A DNA stretch of 64,000 nucleotides from Desulfosporosinus sp. HMP52 (lineage in GTDB: Bacteria; Bacillota; Desulfitobacteriia; Desulfitobacteriales; Desulfitobacteriaceae). The stretch covers positions 1 to 64,000 of the forward strand of contig NZ_JMGA01000029.1 of the NCBI RefSeq assembly GCF_000765145.1, read 5' to 3'. Below, piece by piece: positions 40,252 through 48,754 of the stretch. The stretch's first letter is position 1. Each line of letters opens with the position of its first letter. The position numbers and the translations under genes were made by a program. The notes below the pieces were generated by a model that was given only the letters and a program-made list of their open reading frames with translations, was not told the origin of the DNA and searched no databases.

Positions 40252-42975
40252 TTATTCGTTCAGATATTCATCACACTTCTCTTTAAGAACTCCCATTGAG
40301 ACTGGTTTGCTGATATAATCATCCATCCCGGCGTTAATACATTTTTCTCTGTCGCCTTCCATCGTATAGGCCGTCATAGCGAGGATGGTTGTGTTTTTAT
40401 TAAAGACACTTTTTTTTCTAATTTGGATTGTTGCTTCATAGCCATCCATTATTGGCATTTGGCAGTCCATCAGAATCAGATCATATTTTTTTGTATTACA
40501 AATCTCAACAGCCTGTTGCCCGTTAGTTGCCAGTTCGACAGTGTAACCAAGTTTTTTCAAGATTGTCATCTCTAGTCTTTGATTAGCTAACATATCTTCA
40601 ACCAACAAGATTGAAGGTTGGTCATCGCCACGGGTCTCTTGAATAACTGAGGGATTTATTTCAACCTCTTCTGGCAAAGCAGAGGTTTTTAGGAGTGCTA
40701 TCTGAGCAATAAGTTCAATTAACTCCTTCTTGCGGACAGGTTTTAAAAGGCATCCGGCAAATCCTATCGACTTAGCTAATTTAGTATCTCCTTTCTGAGC
40801 TGCGGAAGTAATCAGAATTAGCTTAGTGTTCCTATACCTCTCGTCCCTTAACACCTTTTTTCCAAATTCATAACCGCTCATCCCTGGCATCATATAATCG
40901 ACCAAAATAATTCGGGGTAAATTTTCTGAGGACAATTTTCTTAGAATTTCTATTCCTTCAAAGCCATCTTTGGCACTCTTTACACGACATCCCACTTCAC
41001 CCAAGTATTCTCGAAAGATCATTCTGTTAGTATCATTATCATCAATGATCATGATGGAAAGATCTTTCAACTCATCTAACCTAGGTTTTTCTTCATGGTT
41101 TTCGAGCTGCGCTTTTTCTAAGTCTAGGGCGATTATAAAGGTACTCCCCTTACCTAGCGCACTTACTACATCAATTCTGCCTCCGATTAGTTCGATTATT
41201 TTTTTTGATATCGCCAGGCCCAGCCCTGTTCCTTCATATTTTCTTGTTGTAGAAGCATCTGCTTGAGTAAAAACTTGGAATAGGTTTTGCTTAGTCTTTT
41301 CGGACATGCCAATGCCAGTATCGCGAATTTCAATCTGCAATTGGATTCTTTCGGCATTTTCTCTAATCTGTGTTACTATTACTGTCACTTCACCCTGGTC
41401 GGTGAATTTGACAGCATTCCCGATGAGATTATTTAAGACTTGCCTTAATCTACTGGGATCCCCTTGAACACTGCTCGGTACTCCGGCGGTGATAAATAAG
41501 GCTAACTCGATACCCTTGCCATTTGCTTTGGGGGAAAATAGGGATACGCTCTCTTCCACAAGACTATGAAGATTAAAAGGAATACAATCAATCAACAACT
41601 TGTTGGCATCAATCTTCGAATAATCCAAAATGTCATTAATTAGCAAAAGAAGAGAATCAGTTGAAGCTTTAACTTCAGCTAAGTAACTTGCTTGTTCTCT
41701 TTCTAGCGGCATTGTTGAGAGCAGTTCTATATAACCGATAATTCCATTCATTGGTGTTCTGATTTCATGAGACATGTTGGCAAGAAATTGACTTTTGGCG
41801 ATATTTGCTGCTTCAGCAGCTTCCTTGGCCTGCATTAACTCTAATTCTGTTTTTCTTTCTTGTTCTAGACTTATCATAAATTCATTGAACCAGCGACATA
41901 ATTCTCCAATCTCGTCGTTAGATATTGACTGAATTCGGGTTTCCAGGTTTATCCTTCCTTTTTTTAACTCTTTAAAGGAATTAGTTATTTTTCTAATCGG
42001 CCCAACAAATGATTTAGAAATGGCAAAAGCAAATAAGAACATGAAAATGAATGAAACCCCTAAGCACAATATATTATATCTCCGAATATCCTTAACTTTC
42101 TCAGAAATGCTCTTCTCTGATATTAAAGCCAGAAGCGTCCAGCCATTCTTAGTCGTGTTATAAATGACTTGTTTGTTATCTCCTTTAATTTCCGTAACAA
42201 AACTGCCGGAATTCTTATAAATATTTGATATAAACTCGCTATCTAGTTTACTTCCAATTGATGACTTCTCCGGATGATAGACGATTCTTTTTTCTCTGTC
42301 AATAATCATATATTCCGTGTCTTTATATGTACTAGTAAAATGATTATAGAAAACGTCAATATCATAATTTATTAAAAGCAAGCCAATCGGCTTTTCAGTA
42401 AAAGTGTTGGGGTCAATCTTTTTTAGAACTTTCCCAATCAGAATAACCTTTTTATTATTAGATTTTAAGTTCAGATTATCTTCAATTCCTTGCCATAGGA
42501 TCGAACTTTCTGAGTATAATGCCTTATTAAGTATTTTATTCTTGGAATCTGCGTTAATATCTTGAACATCTAAGGTATCTCCGACATGATAATGCTCTCC
42601 ACTCAATGAGTATATGTCAATTGAAACAAGCCCTTTAAGATTTGTAAAACTGCTTAGTAGATATCCAATTCTGGCTTGAGTAGCCAGTCTTTCGAAATCA
42701 GTGATTCCTTCACCATTCTTCGCCAATACATCTTTGATATCTTCAATGCTGGAAAGATTGGCAATCAATCCCTCCACTTCTTCCATGATGACCTCTAGAT
42801 AGCGTTTCTTCTCTTCCAATAAGTTTATTGATGTCTTGTCGATCTCCTCTTTAAGGATGGATTTTGACTTACTATAGGACATCAAACCTAAAAAGGCTAA
42901 AGGAACTATACAGGCTAATAATAGATATATTAAGAGTTTTTGGGTTATGTTCAATCTTAGAGATTTATGGAACAT
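40252..42975 (-). CDS. Membrane hybrid histidine kinase: dCache-HAMP-HisKA-HATPase-REC-REC
   Basis: A 907-residue kinase. A span (about 14-34), a double-Cache-like outer domain (about 35-295), a second span (about 300-322) and HAMP are followed by HisKA (MSHEIRTPMNGIIGY, phospho-His near 410) and HATPase (NAVKFTD, DTGIGM, GTGLGL). Two receivers follow, both with the acidic pocket and Asp (IDDND, LVDYMMPGMSG; VEDML, MDCQMPIMDG). There is no HPt domain. It lies between the surface binding-protein gene and the EAL regulator gene on one strand, suggesting a chain ligand, binding protein, kinase, c-di-GMP. The ligand is unknown. Confidence 0.93.
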   Translation of the reverse strand: MFHKSLRLNITQKLLIYLLLACIVPLAFLGLMSYSKSKSILKEEIDKTSINLLEEKKRYLEVIMEEVEGLIANLSSIEDIKDVLAKNGEGITDFERLATQARIGYLLSSFTNLKGLVSIDIYSLSGEHYHVGDTLDVQDINADSKNKILNKALYSESSILWQGIEDNLNLKSNNKKVILIGKVLKKIDPNTFTEKPIGLLLINYDIDVFYNHFTSTYKDTEYMIIDREKRIVYHPEKSSIGSKLDSEFISNIYKNSGSFVTEIKGDNKQVIYNTTKNGWTLLALISEKSISEKVKDIRRYNILCLGVSFIFMFLFAFAISKSFVGPIRKITNSFKELKKGRINLETRIQSISNDEIGELCRWFNEFMISLEQERKTELELMQAKEAAEAANIAKSQFLANMSHEIRTPMNGIIGYIELLSTMPLEREQASYLAEVKASTDSLLLLINDILDYSKIDANKLLIDCIPFNLHSLVEESVSLFSPKANGKGIELALFITAGVPSSVQGDPSRLRQVLNNLIGNAVKFTDQGEVTVIVTQIRENAERIQLQIEIRDTGIGMSEKTKQNLFQVFTQADASTTRKYEGTGLGLAISKKIIELIGGRIDVVSALGKGSTFIIALDLEKAQLENHEEKPRLDELKDLSIMIIDDNDTNRMIFREYLGEVGCRVKSAKDGFEGIEILRKLSSENLPRIILVDYMMPGMSGYEFGKKVLRDERYRNTKLILITSAAQKGDTKLAKSIGFAGCLLKPVRKKELIELIAQIALLKTSALPEEVEINPSVIQETRGDDQPSILLVEDMLANQRLEMTILKKLGYTVELATNGQQAVEICNTKKYDLILMDCQMPIMDGYEATIQIRKKSVFNKNTTILAMTAYTMEGDREKCINAGMDDYISKPVSMGVLKEKCDEYLNE

Positions 42976-43045
42976 GCAAATTATCCTTTCGGGATGACAT
43001 TAATACTATTGTAATTCTCTGTTAGCAAGGTAGGCTGGTTAAGCC

Positions 43046-44038
43046 TCAATCAATTGTTGCTTTTGTCACTAACTTAACATCAATAAGCGTTTCCAGGGGC
43101 TGTTTCTTATCATTTATCATTTCATAGGCATATTTCACCCCTCTATACCCCTGAATATCTGCTTGTTGATTAATTGTAACTTGCATACTTCCTTTACTAA
43201 TTGCCTTTTCTGCTTCTCTTAAATCATCAAATCCTGCTACCAGCACATTGCTGCGATTTGATTTTTCTAGGTATTGTATTGCTCCTAAGGCCATCATATC
43301 ATTGGCACAAAAGACAGCACCTATATCTGGATATTTAGCAAAGATTGATGAAGTAATAGAGAATGCTTCATCAATTTTCCAATTTGCGCTTTCCATGGCC
43401 ACGATTTGAATGTTAGGATTTTCTGCAAAGGCTTTCAAAGCCCCTTTCTTACGTTGTTCAGAATTATCAGCGCCGCGAATTCCTTCCAGTATTGCGACTT
43501 TGGTTGGTTTATTAATTTGGTCAGCGATATATTTAGCGGACTTATAAGCACCGTCTTCGTTGTTGACGCTGATAAAGGGAATGTCTGTTAAATTCATTTT
43601 TCTTAAAAAGTTAGGATCTAACCTGTTATCAATATTTACAATCGCAATATTTGCTTTTTGAGCTTTTTGCAAAACCGGAATCAAATCTGTTGAACTTCCG
43701 GGAGCAATTACTATGGCATCCACTTTCGAATTTATAAGTTCTTCAACGATACCAATCTGTTGTTCGATTGAAGTCTCTTTTGCTCCGGTTTTAACGATTA
43801 AATTAACACCTAACTCGTTTTGAGCTAAGCGCGCACCCTTTTCCATCTCAATAAAGAAAGGATTTGTTAGGGTTTTCATAACCAAGGCGATATCTGGTAT
43901 ATCCTCATCATCCTCGATATTGACGATTTGCTGCGAATCGTTGTCGGGATTATCCGGGTTTTCATTTTGAACCTCTTTGCTACATCCGGTAAATATAAGA
44001 GTAAAAAGAATTAATACACAGATTAAAACTCTCTTCAT
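43046..44038 (-). CDS. Sugar-binding-type periplasmic/surface lipoprotein (RbsB family) linked to a kinase
   Basis: A 330-residue lipoprotein: signal VLICVLILFTLIFTGCSK (lipid Cys near residue 19), an acidic spacer, then a type-I binding-protein fold (IALVMKTLTNPFFIEMEKGA, DAIVIAPGSSTDLIPVL, GIRGADNSEQRKKGA, FCANDMMALGAIQYL). It is close to ribose and autoinducer-2 binding proteins. No permease or ATPase is nearby. It lies 70 bases upstream of the dCache kinase gene, so it may present a ligand to the kinase, as LuxP does to LuxQ or TorT to TorS. AAGGAG lies 7 bases before the ATG. Confidence 0.9.
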   Translation of the reverse strand: MKRVLICVLILFTLIFTGCSKEVQNENPDNPDNDSQQIVNIEDDEDIPDIALVMKTLTNPFFIEMEKGARLAQNELGVNLIVKTGAKETSIEQQIGIVEELINSKVDAIVIAPGSSTDLIPVLQKAQKANIAIVNIDNRLDPNFLRKMNLTDIPFISVNNEDGAYKSAKYIADQINKPTKVAILEGIRGADNSEQRKKGALKAFAENPNIQIVAMESANWKIDEAFSITSSIFAKYPDIGAVFCANDMMALGAIQYLEKSNRSNVLVAGFDDLREAEKAISKGSMQVTINQQADIQGYRGVKYAYEMINDKKQPLETLIDVKLVTKATID

Positions 44039-44393
44039 ATAAACACTCCTTGGATTTATAAAATAAGATGATAATTGACCGTAATAAAATTAATCTTTCC
44101 CAGTTATAATATCGAATTTGCTACTTATAAGTCAGTGTCAATTGGCATTAATTACAATGCTTAAAGCACATTCTTATTACTTTTTCAAAATGAATAACAT
44201 TTCACGATACTAATGAAACCAAAAAGGAGAAGGAATTTCAACGCCTTCTCCTTTAAACAAGTCCTTATAACAGAGTTCATTTTTTCACAGCCGCGACCAA
44301 TTGCTCTCGCTTATTAGAAATCCTAATCAGCTAGTACCTCTCCTATAACGGGGATCGTCCACCCTATCTGTCTTTTTACTTATTTCTCTCTTT
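44039..44393. other. Intergenic region upstream of the surface binding-protein gene
   Basis: It holds the rhodanese terminator (44221-44254) and, nearer the binding-protein gene, a TTGACA on the minus strand (near 44138) with no -10 box at the normal distance. The part 44255-44393 shows nothing I recognise. Confidence 0.4.
44221..44254 (-). terminator. Terminator downstream of the rhodanese gene
   Basis: Perfect 11-bp arms AAAGGAGAAGG/CCTTCTCCTTT (44223-44233 with 44244-44254), with a short T run on the minus side. It lies 140 bases after the gene, before the binding-protein gene. Confidence 0.7.
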
Positions 44394-44792
44394 TTACTTG
44401 TTTCCGGAAACCGTCCTAAAAGGCCAACGAACTATCCCGCCCAGATCAAAAACATTAGTGTAGCCCTGTTTCAATAAGATCTTAACAGCAGCTCTACTCC
44501 TATTGCCACTTCGGCAATAGGCAAAAATTGTAGTTTGTTTGTCTGGTAATCTTTCACTCACTTCCTGTCTTAAAACAGATAAAGGAATCGAGATACTCTT
44601 AGGTATGTGACTATCGATATATTCTTCTTGACTTCGAACATCAAGTAAAACGATGCCCTTTTCCTTATCTAATCTTCGTTTTGCTTCTTGAGGATCGATC
44701 CTTAGTTGACTGATATTTCCTCGGTTTTTTATATAAACTGCCAGTATTAATAATCCTACCGATAAACTTCCAATAACGATTGCTTGGTCCAT
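44394..44792 (-). CDS. Membrane-anchored rhodanese-domain protein
   Basis: A 132-residue protein with one N-terminal membrane span (about 2-20) and a rhodanese domain (about 30-128). It has VLLDVRSQEEY, the catalytic loop CRSGNRS with the persulfide-forming cysteine, and a late GGIVRW. Rhodaneses move sulfane sulfur, and the membrane anchor suggests work at the membrane. ATG 44792 has AAAGG at 8 bases. An ATG six bases upstream is too close to that site. It is isolated between terminators. Confidence 0.87.
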   Translation of the reverse strand: MDQAIVIGSLSVGLLILAVYIKNRGNISQLRIDPQEAKRRLDKEKGIVLLDVRSQEEYIDSHIPKSISIPLSVLRQEVSERLPDKQTTIFAYCRSGNRSRAAVKILLKQGYTNVFDLGGIVRWPFRTVSGNK

Positions 44793-44917
44793 AATCATAT
44801 CCTTTCCATCTAAAGTGAACTGCTTAGCTATGACATAACGGAGTTTAGAATCCCTTATGCTCTCTCGGGTTGTTAAAGGAATTCTAATGCGCCATAGGTT
44901 CTTTTGTCAAATGAAAC

Positions 44918-44956
44918 AATAAGAGGCGAACTCCAAATGTTTAAATGGAGTTCGCC
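44918..44956 (-). terminator. Terminator of the small secreted protein gene
   Basis: Perfect 11-bp arms GGCGAACTCCA/TGGAGTTCGCC (44924-44934 with 44946-44956) and a TCTTATTGTTT tail on the minus strand. Confidence 0.85.
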
Positions 44957-45000
44957 CCAAGTGTTATCCGACATCAGTTAATTGTGAATGAGTTCCAAGC

Positions 45001-45318
45001 CTACTCTGTCTTTGGAGCATTTGAGTTTTTACGGCAGCAGCCTTTTTGGGGCCCAAAGCCATGGAATTCGCCTTTGTCGATATCTTGTTCAATCTTTGCT
45101 TGGCGTTCTTGCATGGATTTCTTGATTTTCTCGGCTTTTGCCTGATCTAATATTCCGGCCTCTACTTCTTTATCAATGATCTGAGCCTTAATGTTGGTCA
45201 TTTGCTGATTCAGAGCTTTAATCTCTTTCAATTTCTCTTGATCAACAGCCCCGAAGGCAGGAACGGCACTTACAACCATGAAAACTAATGCCAAAACGCT
45301 TGCAGCCAATTTTCTCAT
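45001..45318 (-). CDS. Small secreted DUF2680-like protein
   Basis: A 105-residue exported protein. The signal peptide (MRKLAASVLALVFMVVSAVP, then AFGA cleavage) is followed by a helical charged part (NQQMTNIKAQIIDKEVEAG, then AEKIKKSMQERQAKI) and a Cys-Cys tail near FGPQKGCCRK. Helical-hairpin arrangement and signal are as in DUF2680 proteins. ATG 45318 follows GGAGG by 8 bases. An ATG 21 bases upstream would place that site inside the gene. The CC tail could bind metal, but this is a guess. Confidence 0.78.
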   Translation of the reverse strand: MRKLAASVLALVFMVVSAVPAFGAVDQEKLKEIKALNQQMTNIKAQIIDKEVEAGILDQAKAEKIKKSMQERQAKIEQDIDKGEFHGFGPQKGCCRKNSNAPKTE

Positions 45319-45544
45319 TTGCCAGACCTCCCCATTCATTTTATTTTGCCGGAAACAATCTTATAATGCCCAATAACGCTATTATTATAGTGGGAAAACA
45401 TAGAATTTCATTATCCATCTTTCATTTTGTGACCAATTTATTATTGATAAATCAACCTGGTATGCTAAGATTGTATAATCTAGCATTATACAGGTACGAT
45501 GAACTATTTGTACTGAGTATATAGAAAGATACTTCAACTGTTAA

Positions 45545-45600
45545 ATTAAGCACGCTTCCCTTTTAGGGAGAAAGCCTGAATGCCTTCGGGCTTTCTTCTC
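45545..45600 (+). promoter_or_regulatory. Probable transcription attenuator ahead of the ABC exporter
   Basis: A terminator-like stem AGAAAGCCTGAA/TTCGGGCTTTCT (45569-45596, loop TGCC) sits 28 bases before the ATG, with a TCTCTT tail. Just upstream, TCCCT-TTT-AGGGA with flanking GCTT/AAGC can form an alternative hairpin that uses the left arm of the first. Two exclusive folds in a leader after a TATAAT (45474-45479) suggest attenuation. A simple terminator of an upstream short transcript is the alternative. Confidence 0.5.
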
Positions 45601-45627
45601 TTAGCGATTGAAAGAGAGTGAATTACA

Positions 45628-47364
45628 ATGTCTATCCTTAAAAAATTCATAACTTATTACAGGCCCTATAAGCACTTATTTTATGCAGATATGTTCTGTG
45701 CCCTTCTTGTTTCGATTATTGACCTGGCCTTTCCTCAAATCCTTAATTATCTCGCCAAGAACCTATTCACCCAAGACAAAGGCGTCATTCTAAATGCTAT
45801 TGGTTTTGTCGGCATATCCCTCTTGTTAATGTACGTCATTAAGTATTTCTGCCAATATTTCATCATTTCCTGGGGCCACATCATGGGCGCCAGAATGGAA
45901 ACCGACATGAGAAAAGATCTATTTAGTCAATTTCAGCGCTTATCTTTCTCCTATTATGACAAAAACAATACCGGAGAAATGATGTCCAAATTAGTCGTAG
46001 ATTTATTTGATATCTCTGAGTTGGCTCATCATGGGCCAGAGAACGTTTTTATCTCCGCTCTGAAAATTATTGGTTCTTTTAGTATCTTGCTCCTTATTAA
46101 TGTTAGAATGACTTTGATTCTCTTACTAGTCACCATAATTATGGTGTTTTTCACTATTTATAAAAATTACAAGATGGCACCTAGCTTCTCAGATAGCCGA
46201 ATCAAAATTGCAGCGGTTAATTCCAGCCTTCAAGATAGCCTGGCTGGAGTTAGGGTGGTTAAGTCTTTTGCTAATGAAAACCTAGAAAGGCAAAAATTCC
46301 AAAAACACAATCATGAGTTTTTGGAATCCAAAAATAGAATCTACAAACTTATGGGCTCTTTTCACGCCTGGAATTCATTTTTTGAAGGATTACTCTACGT
46401 GGTAATCATTGTTTCCGGCGGAATATTTATTGCCGATGGTTCATTAAAGGTTTCTGACCTAGCTATATATGTTCTATATATCAACCTTTTCATCAACCCT
46501 ATTGATGTCTTGATAAACTATACGGAATCATTTCAAAAAGGATACGCGGGTTTTAAGCGTTTCATCGAAGTGATGGAAACACTACCTGATATTTCGGACT
46601 CGGATACCGCTGAACCTCTAACAGATGTTAAAGGAGATATTATTTATAAAAATGTTTCCTTCCGCTACAACGATGATTCCAACGTTTTAGATAATGTTAG
46701 TTTAGGAATAAAGGCCGGTAAAACCATTGCCCTAGTCGGTCCATCCGGAGGAGGAAAAACCACTTTATGTTCTCTTCTGCCCAGATTTTATGATGTGACT
46801 GCAGGATCAATTACTATCGATGGAAAAGATATCCGAGATGTCACCTTAGACTCCTTACGAAACGCCATCGGCATAGTACAACAGGATGTCTATATGTTTG
46901 ACGGCTCAATCAAAGACAATATTGCCTATGGCAAAGCTGGTGCTACCGAAATGGAAATTATTGAAGCTGCTCAAAACGCTAATATTCATGAGTTTATTTT
47001 GTCTTTGGAGCAAGGGTATGATAGTTATGTGGGGGAACGAGGGGTTAGGCTCTCCGGCGGGCAAAAACAACGGCTCTCAATTGCCAGAGTCTTTTTGAAA
47101 AATCCCCCGATATTAATCCTAGATGAAGCTACATCGGCTTTAGACAACGAAAGTGAACGATACATTCAAAACTCCCTAGAGAAACTATCAAAAAATCGAA
47201 CGACTATCGTTATTGCTCACAGGCTTAGTACGATAAAGAATTCAGACGAGATCGTGGTCGTTACCGATGAAGGTATTCAGGAAAGAGGAAGTCACAAGCA
47301 GTTAATCGAAAAGGCAGGTATCTACGCGCGTTACTACAATATGCAGTTTGAAGGATTAGAATAA
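45628..47364 (+). CDS. ABC exporter, fused membrane and ATPase domains (MsbA/MdlB-type)
   Basis: A 578-residue half-transporter that works as a dimer. Six membrane spans lie in about 1-310 and the nucleotide-binding domain in about 330-575. Walker A is GPSGGGKTT, the Q-loop IVQQDVYMFDGSIKDNIAYG, the signature VRLSGGQKQRLSIARV, Walker B PILILDEATSALD and the switch His in IAHRLST. The family exports lipids, drugs or peptides; the substrate is unknown. It is monocistronic, preceded by a probable attenuator and followed by a terminator at 47427-47452. There is no second half-transporter gene, so a homodimer is likely. Confidence 0.93.
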   Translation: MSILKKFITYYRPYKHLFYADMFCALLVSIIDLAFPQILNYLAKNLFTQDKGVILNAIGFVGISLLLMYVIKYFCQYFIISWGHIMGARMETDMRKDLFSQFQRLSFSYYDKNNTGEMMSKLVVDLFDISELAHHGPENVFISALKIIGSFSILLLINVRMTLILLLVTIIMVFFTIYKNYKMAPSFSDSRIKIAAVNSSLQDSLAGVRVVKSFANENLERQKFQKHNHEFLESKNRIYKLMGSFHAWNSFFEGLLYVVIIVSGGIFIADGSLKVSDLAIYVLYINLFINPIDVLINYTESFQKGYAGFKRFIEVMETLPDISDSDTAEPLTDVKGDIIYKNVSFRYNDDSNVLDNVSLGIKAGKTIALVGPSGGGKTTLCSLLPRFYDVTAGSITIDGKDIRDVTLDSLRNAIGIVQQDVYMFDGSIKDNIAYGKAGATEMEIIEAAQNANIHEFILSLEQGYDSYVGERGVRLSGGQKQRLSIARVFLKNPPILILDEATSALDNESERYIQNSLEKLSKNRTTIVIAHRLSTIKNSDEIVVVTDEGIQERGSHKQLIEKAGIYARYYNMQFEGLE

Positions 47365-47426
47365 CTCAGCTTCTACTCCAAGCTCGAACTATGTTGCTCG
47401 CACATCCCAAAAATTCTTAAAATGTA

Positions 47427-47452
47427 AAAAAGAGCATTGCGATGCCCTTTTT
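47427..47452. terminator. Bidirectional terminator between ABC exporter and diguanylate cyclase
   Basis: AAAAAGAGCAT (47427-47437) pairs with ATGCCCTTTTT (47442-47452) with one mismatch and a TGCG loop. It lies between convergent genes. Confidence 0.8.
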
Positions 47453-47470
47453 CCTTACTCCCCCTTGTAA

Positions 47471-48460
47471 TTAATCATTCCTAAGGATATCTATTGTTAC
47501 TCGATTGCGGCCTTGATTTTTAGAACAGTAAAGTGCCCGATCCGCAGTCATTATTAAATCATTTGGGTTGTCTAAATGCCCTTGGAATCTTGTCACAACC
47601 CCCAGACTTATCGTAACATGATCTGCACAGGGGGAACTGATATGTTCAATGTTCGCTCTTTCGATACTGGCTCTCAACTCTTCTGCTATAACGGCTGCTC
47701 CAATATCATCTGTGTTCGGCAAAACAACGCCAAACTCTTCCCCTCCATACCGAGCGGGAAAATCACCGGGTCGTCTTAAGGTCTTTACCAACAAAGATGC
47801 TACAGTTATTAAACAATCGTCTCCTTTTAAATGACCATAGGTATCATTAAAGGCTTTAAAGTAATCGATATCCAGCATAATTAGAGAAAGGGGATTATTC
47901 TCCCGCATGGAGCGTTTTCTCTCTTGCAGTAATCTCTGGTCAAAATTCCTTCGATTAGCAATCCCAGTCAGCCCATCAAAGAAAGAAAGATTTTGCAACC
48001 TCTCGTTAGCCGCTTGTAGCTGATGAGTAACCTCAAGCAGCTCCAATTCTCGAGCTTTTCGCCGAGCTGTCTCATGTTTCAACTTTAACGCCGAACGCAC
48101 TCGTGCTAACAATTCAACACTATCAAGAGGCTTCTTAATATAATCCATAGCTCCTGCAGAAAATGCCAGTTGGAGATCATTTCTGTCTGTCCTCGAAGTT
48201 ACCATGATTACTGGTACGTCAACAAGCCATTCTCGCTTTTTGACACTCTGGCAAGCCTCAATTCCATTAATCTCTGGCATAACAATATCCATTAGAATTA
48301 GATCAACTTCCACAATTCCCCATTCCGAATGGCCGTCGATCAGCCGATAAAGCTCCCTTGCTGACTTTACAGTAATAATATCCATATATCCCGCAGCCTT
48401 AAGCCATGCTTTTGTCACTTCTAAGCTAAAAACAGTATCGTCTACAATAACTATGGCCAT
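47471..48460 (-). CDS. Response regulator diguanylate cyclase (REC-GGEEF)
   Basis: A 329-residue cyclase making cyclic di-GMP from GTP. The receiver at 1-125 has VDDTV, Asp in LILMDIVMPEING and Lys in IKKPL. After a coiled linker, the GGDEF domain (about 160-325) has FFDGLTGIANRRNFD and the active-site GGEEF. An inhibitory-site RPGD lies five residues before it, so product inhibition is expected. No kinase is adjacent. It opposes the EAL and HD-GYP regulators elsewhere in the window. GGGGGATT precedes the ATG. Confidence 0.94.
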   Translation of the reverse strand: MAIVIVDDTVFSLEVTKAWLKAAGYMDIITVKSARELYRLIDGHSEWGIVEVDLILMDIVMPEINGIEACQSVKKREWLVDVPVIMVTSRTDRNDLQLAFSAGAMDYIKKPLDSVELLARVRSALKLKHETARRKARELELLEVTHQLQAANERLQNLSFFDGLTGIANRRNFDQRLLQERKRSMRENNPLSLIMLDIDYFKAFNDTYGHLKGDDCLITVASLLVKTLRRPGDFPARYGGEEFGVVLPNTDDIGAAVIAEELRASIERANIEHISSPCADHVTISLGVVTRFQGHLDNPNDLIMTADRALYCSKNQGRNRVTIDILRND

Positions 48461-48646
48461 TTTACCAATCCCCCTACCGCGTTTATTTCTACCTCAAAAA
48501 CTTAAATTCCTGCATTTTTTCAAGTAATTATGCATTTTTATCAGAAAAAGGATCTTCAATTGTTCTTGGTTTTTAAAAGATCAATATCACTCTTATCTGA
48601 ATTAATAGCTTGATTAATCAAATCTACAAATTACCATACGAATAAC

Positions 48647-48690
48647 AAGAAAACCTCACTTAGAATTAAATCTGAGCTGAGGTTTTTCTT
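48647..48690. terminator. Terminator after the DUF3298 lipoprotein gene
   Basis: AAGAAAACCTCA (48647-48658) pairs with TGAGGTTTTTCTT (48678-48690), with an inner short stem. It has T runs on both strands and lies 65 bases after the lipoprotein stop. Confidence 0.8.
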
Positions 48691-48754
48691 ACTAGTTTGC
48701 TTGCTGTTACAAATTTAACATTTTGGATCTTAGGTATGCAACCTAATAATTTTT

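Noticed and set aside
38540-48460. Cyclic-di-GMP (GEMM) riboswitch near the c-di-GMP enzyme genes
   Set aside because: No leader in this region shows the conserved GEMM bases or fold.
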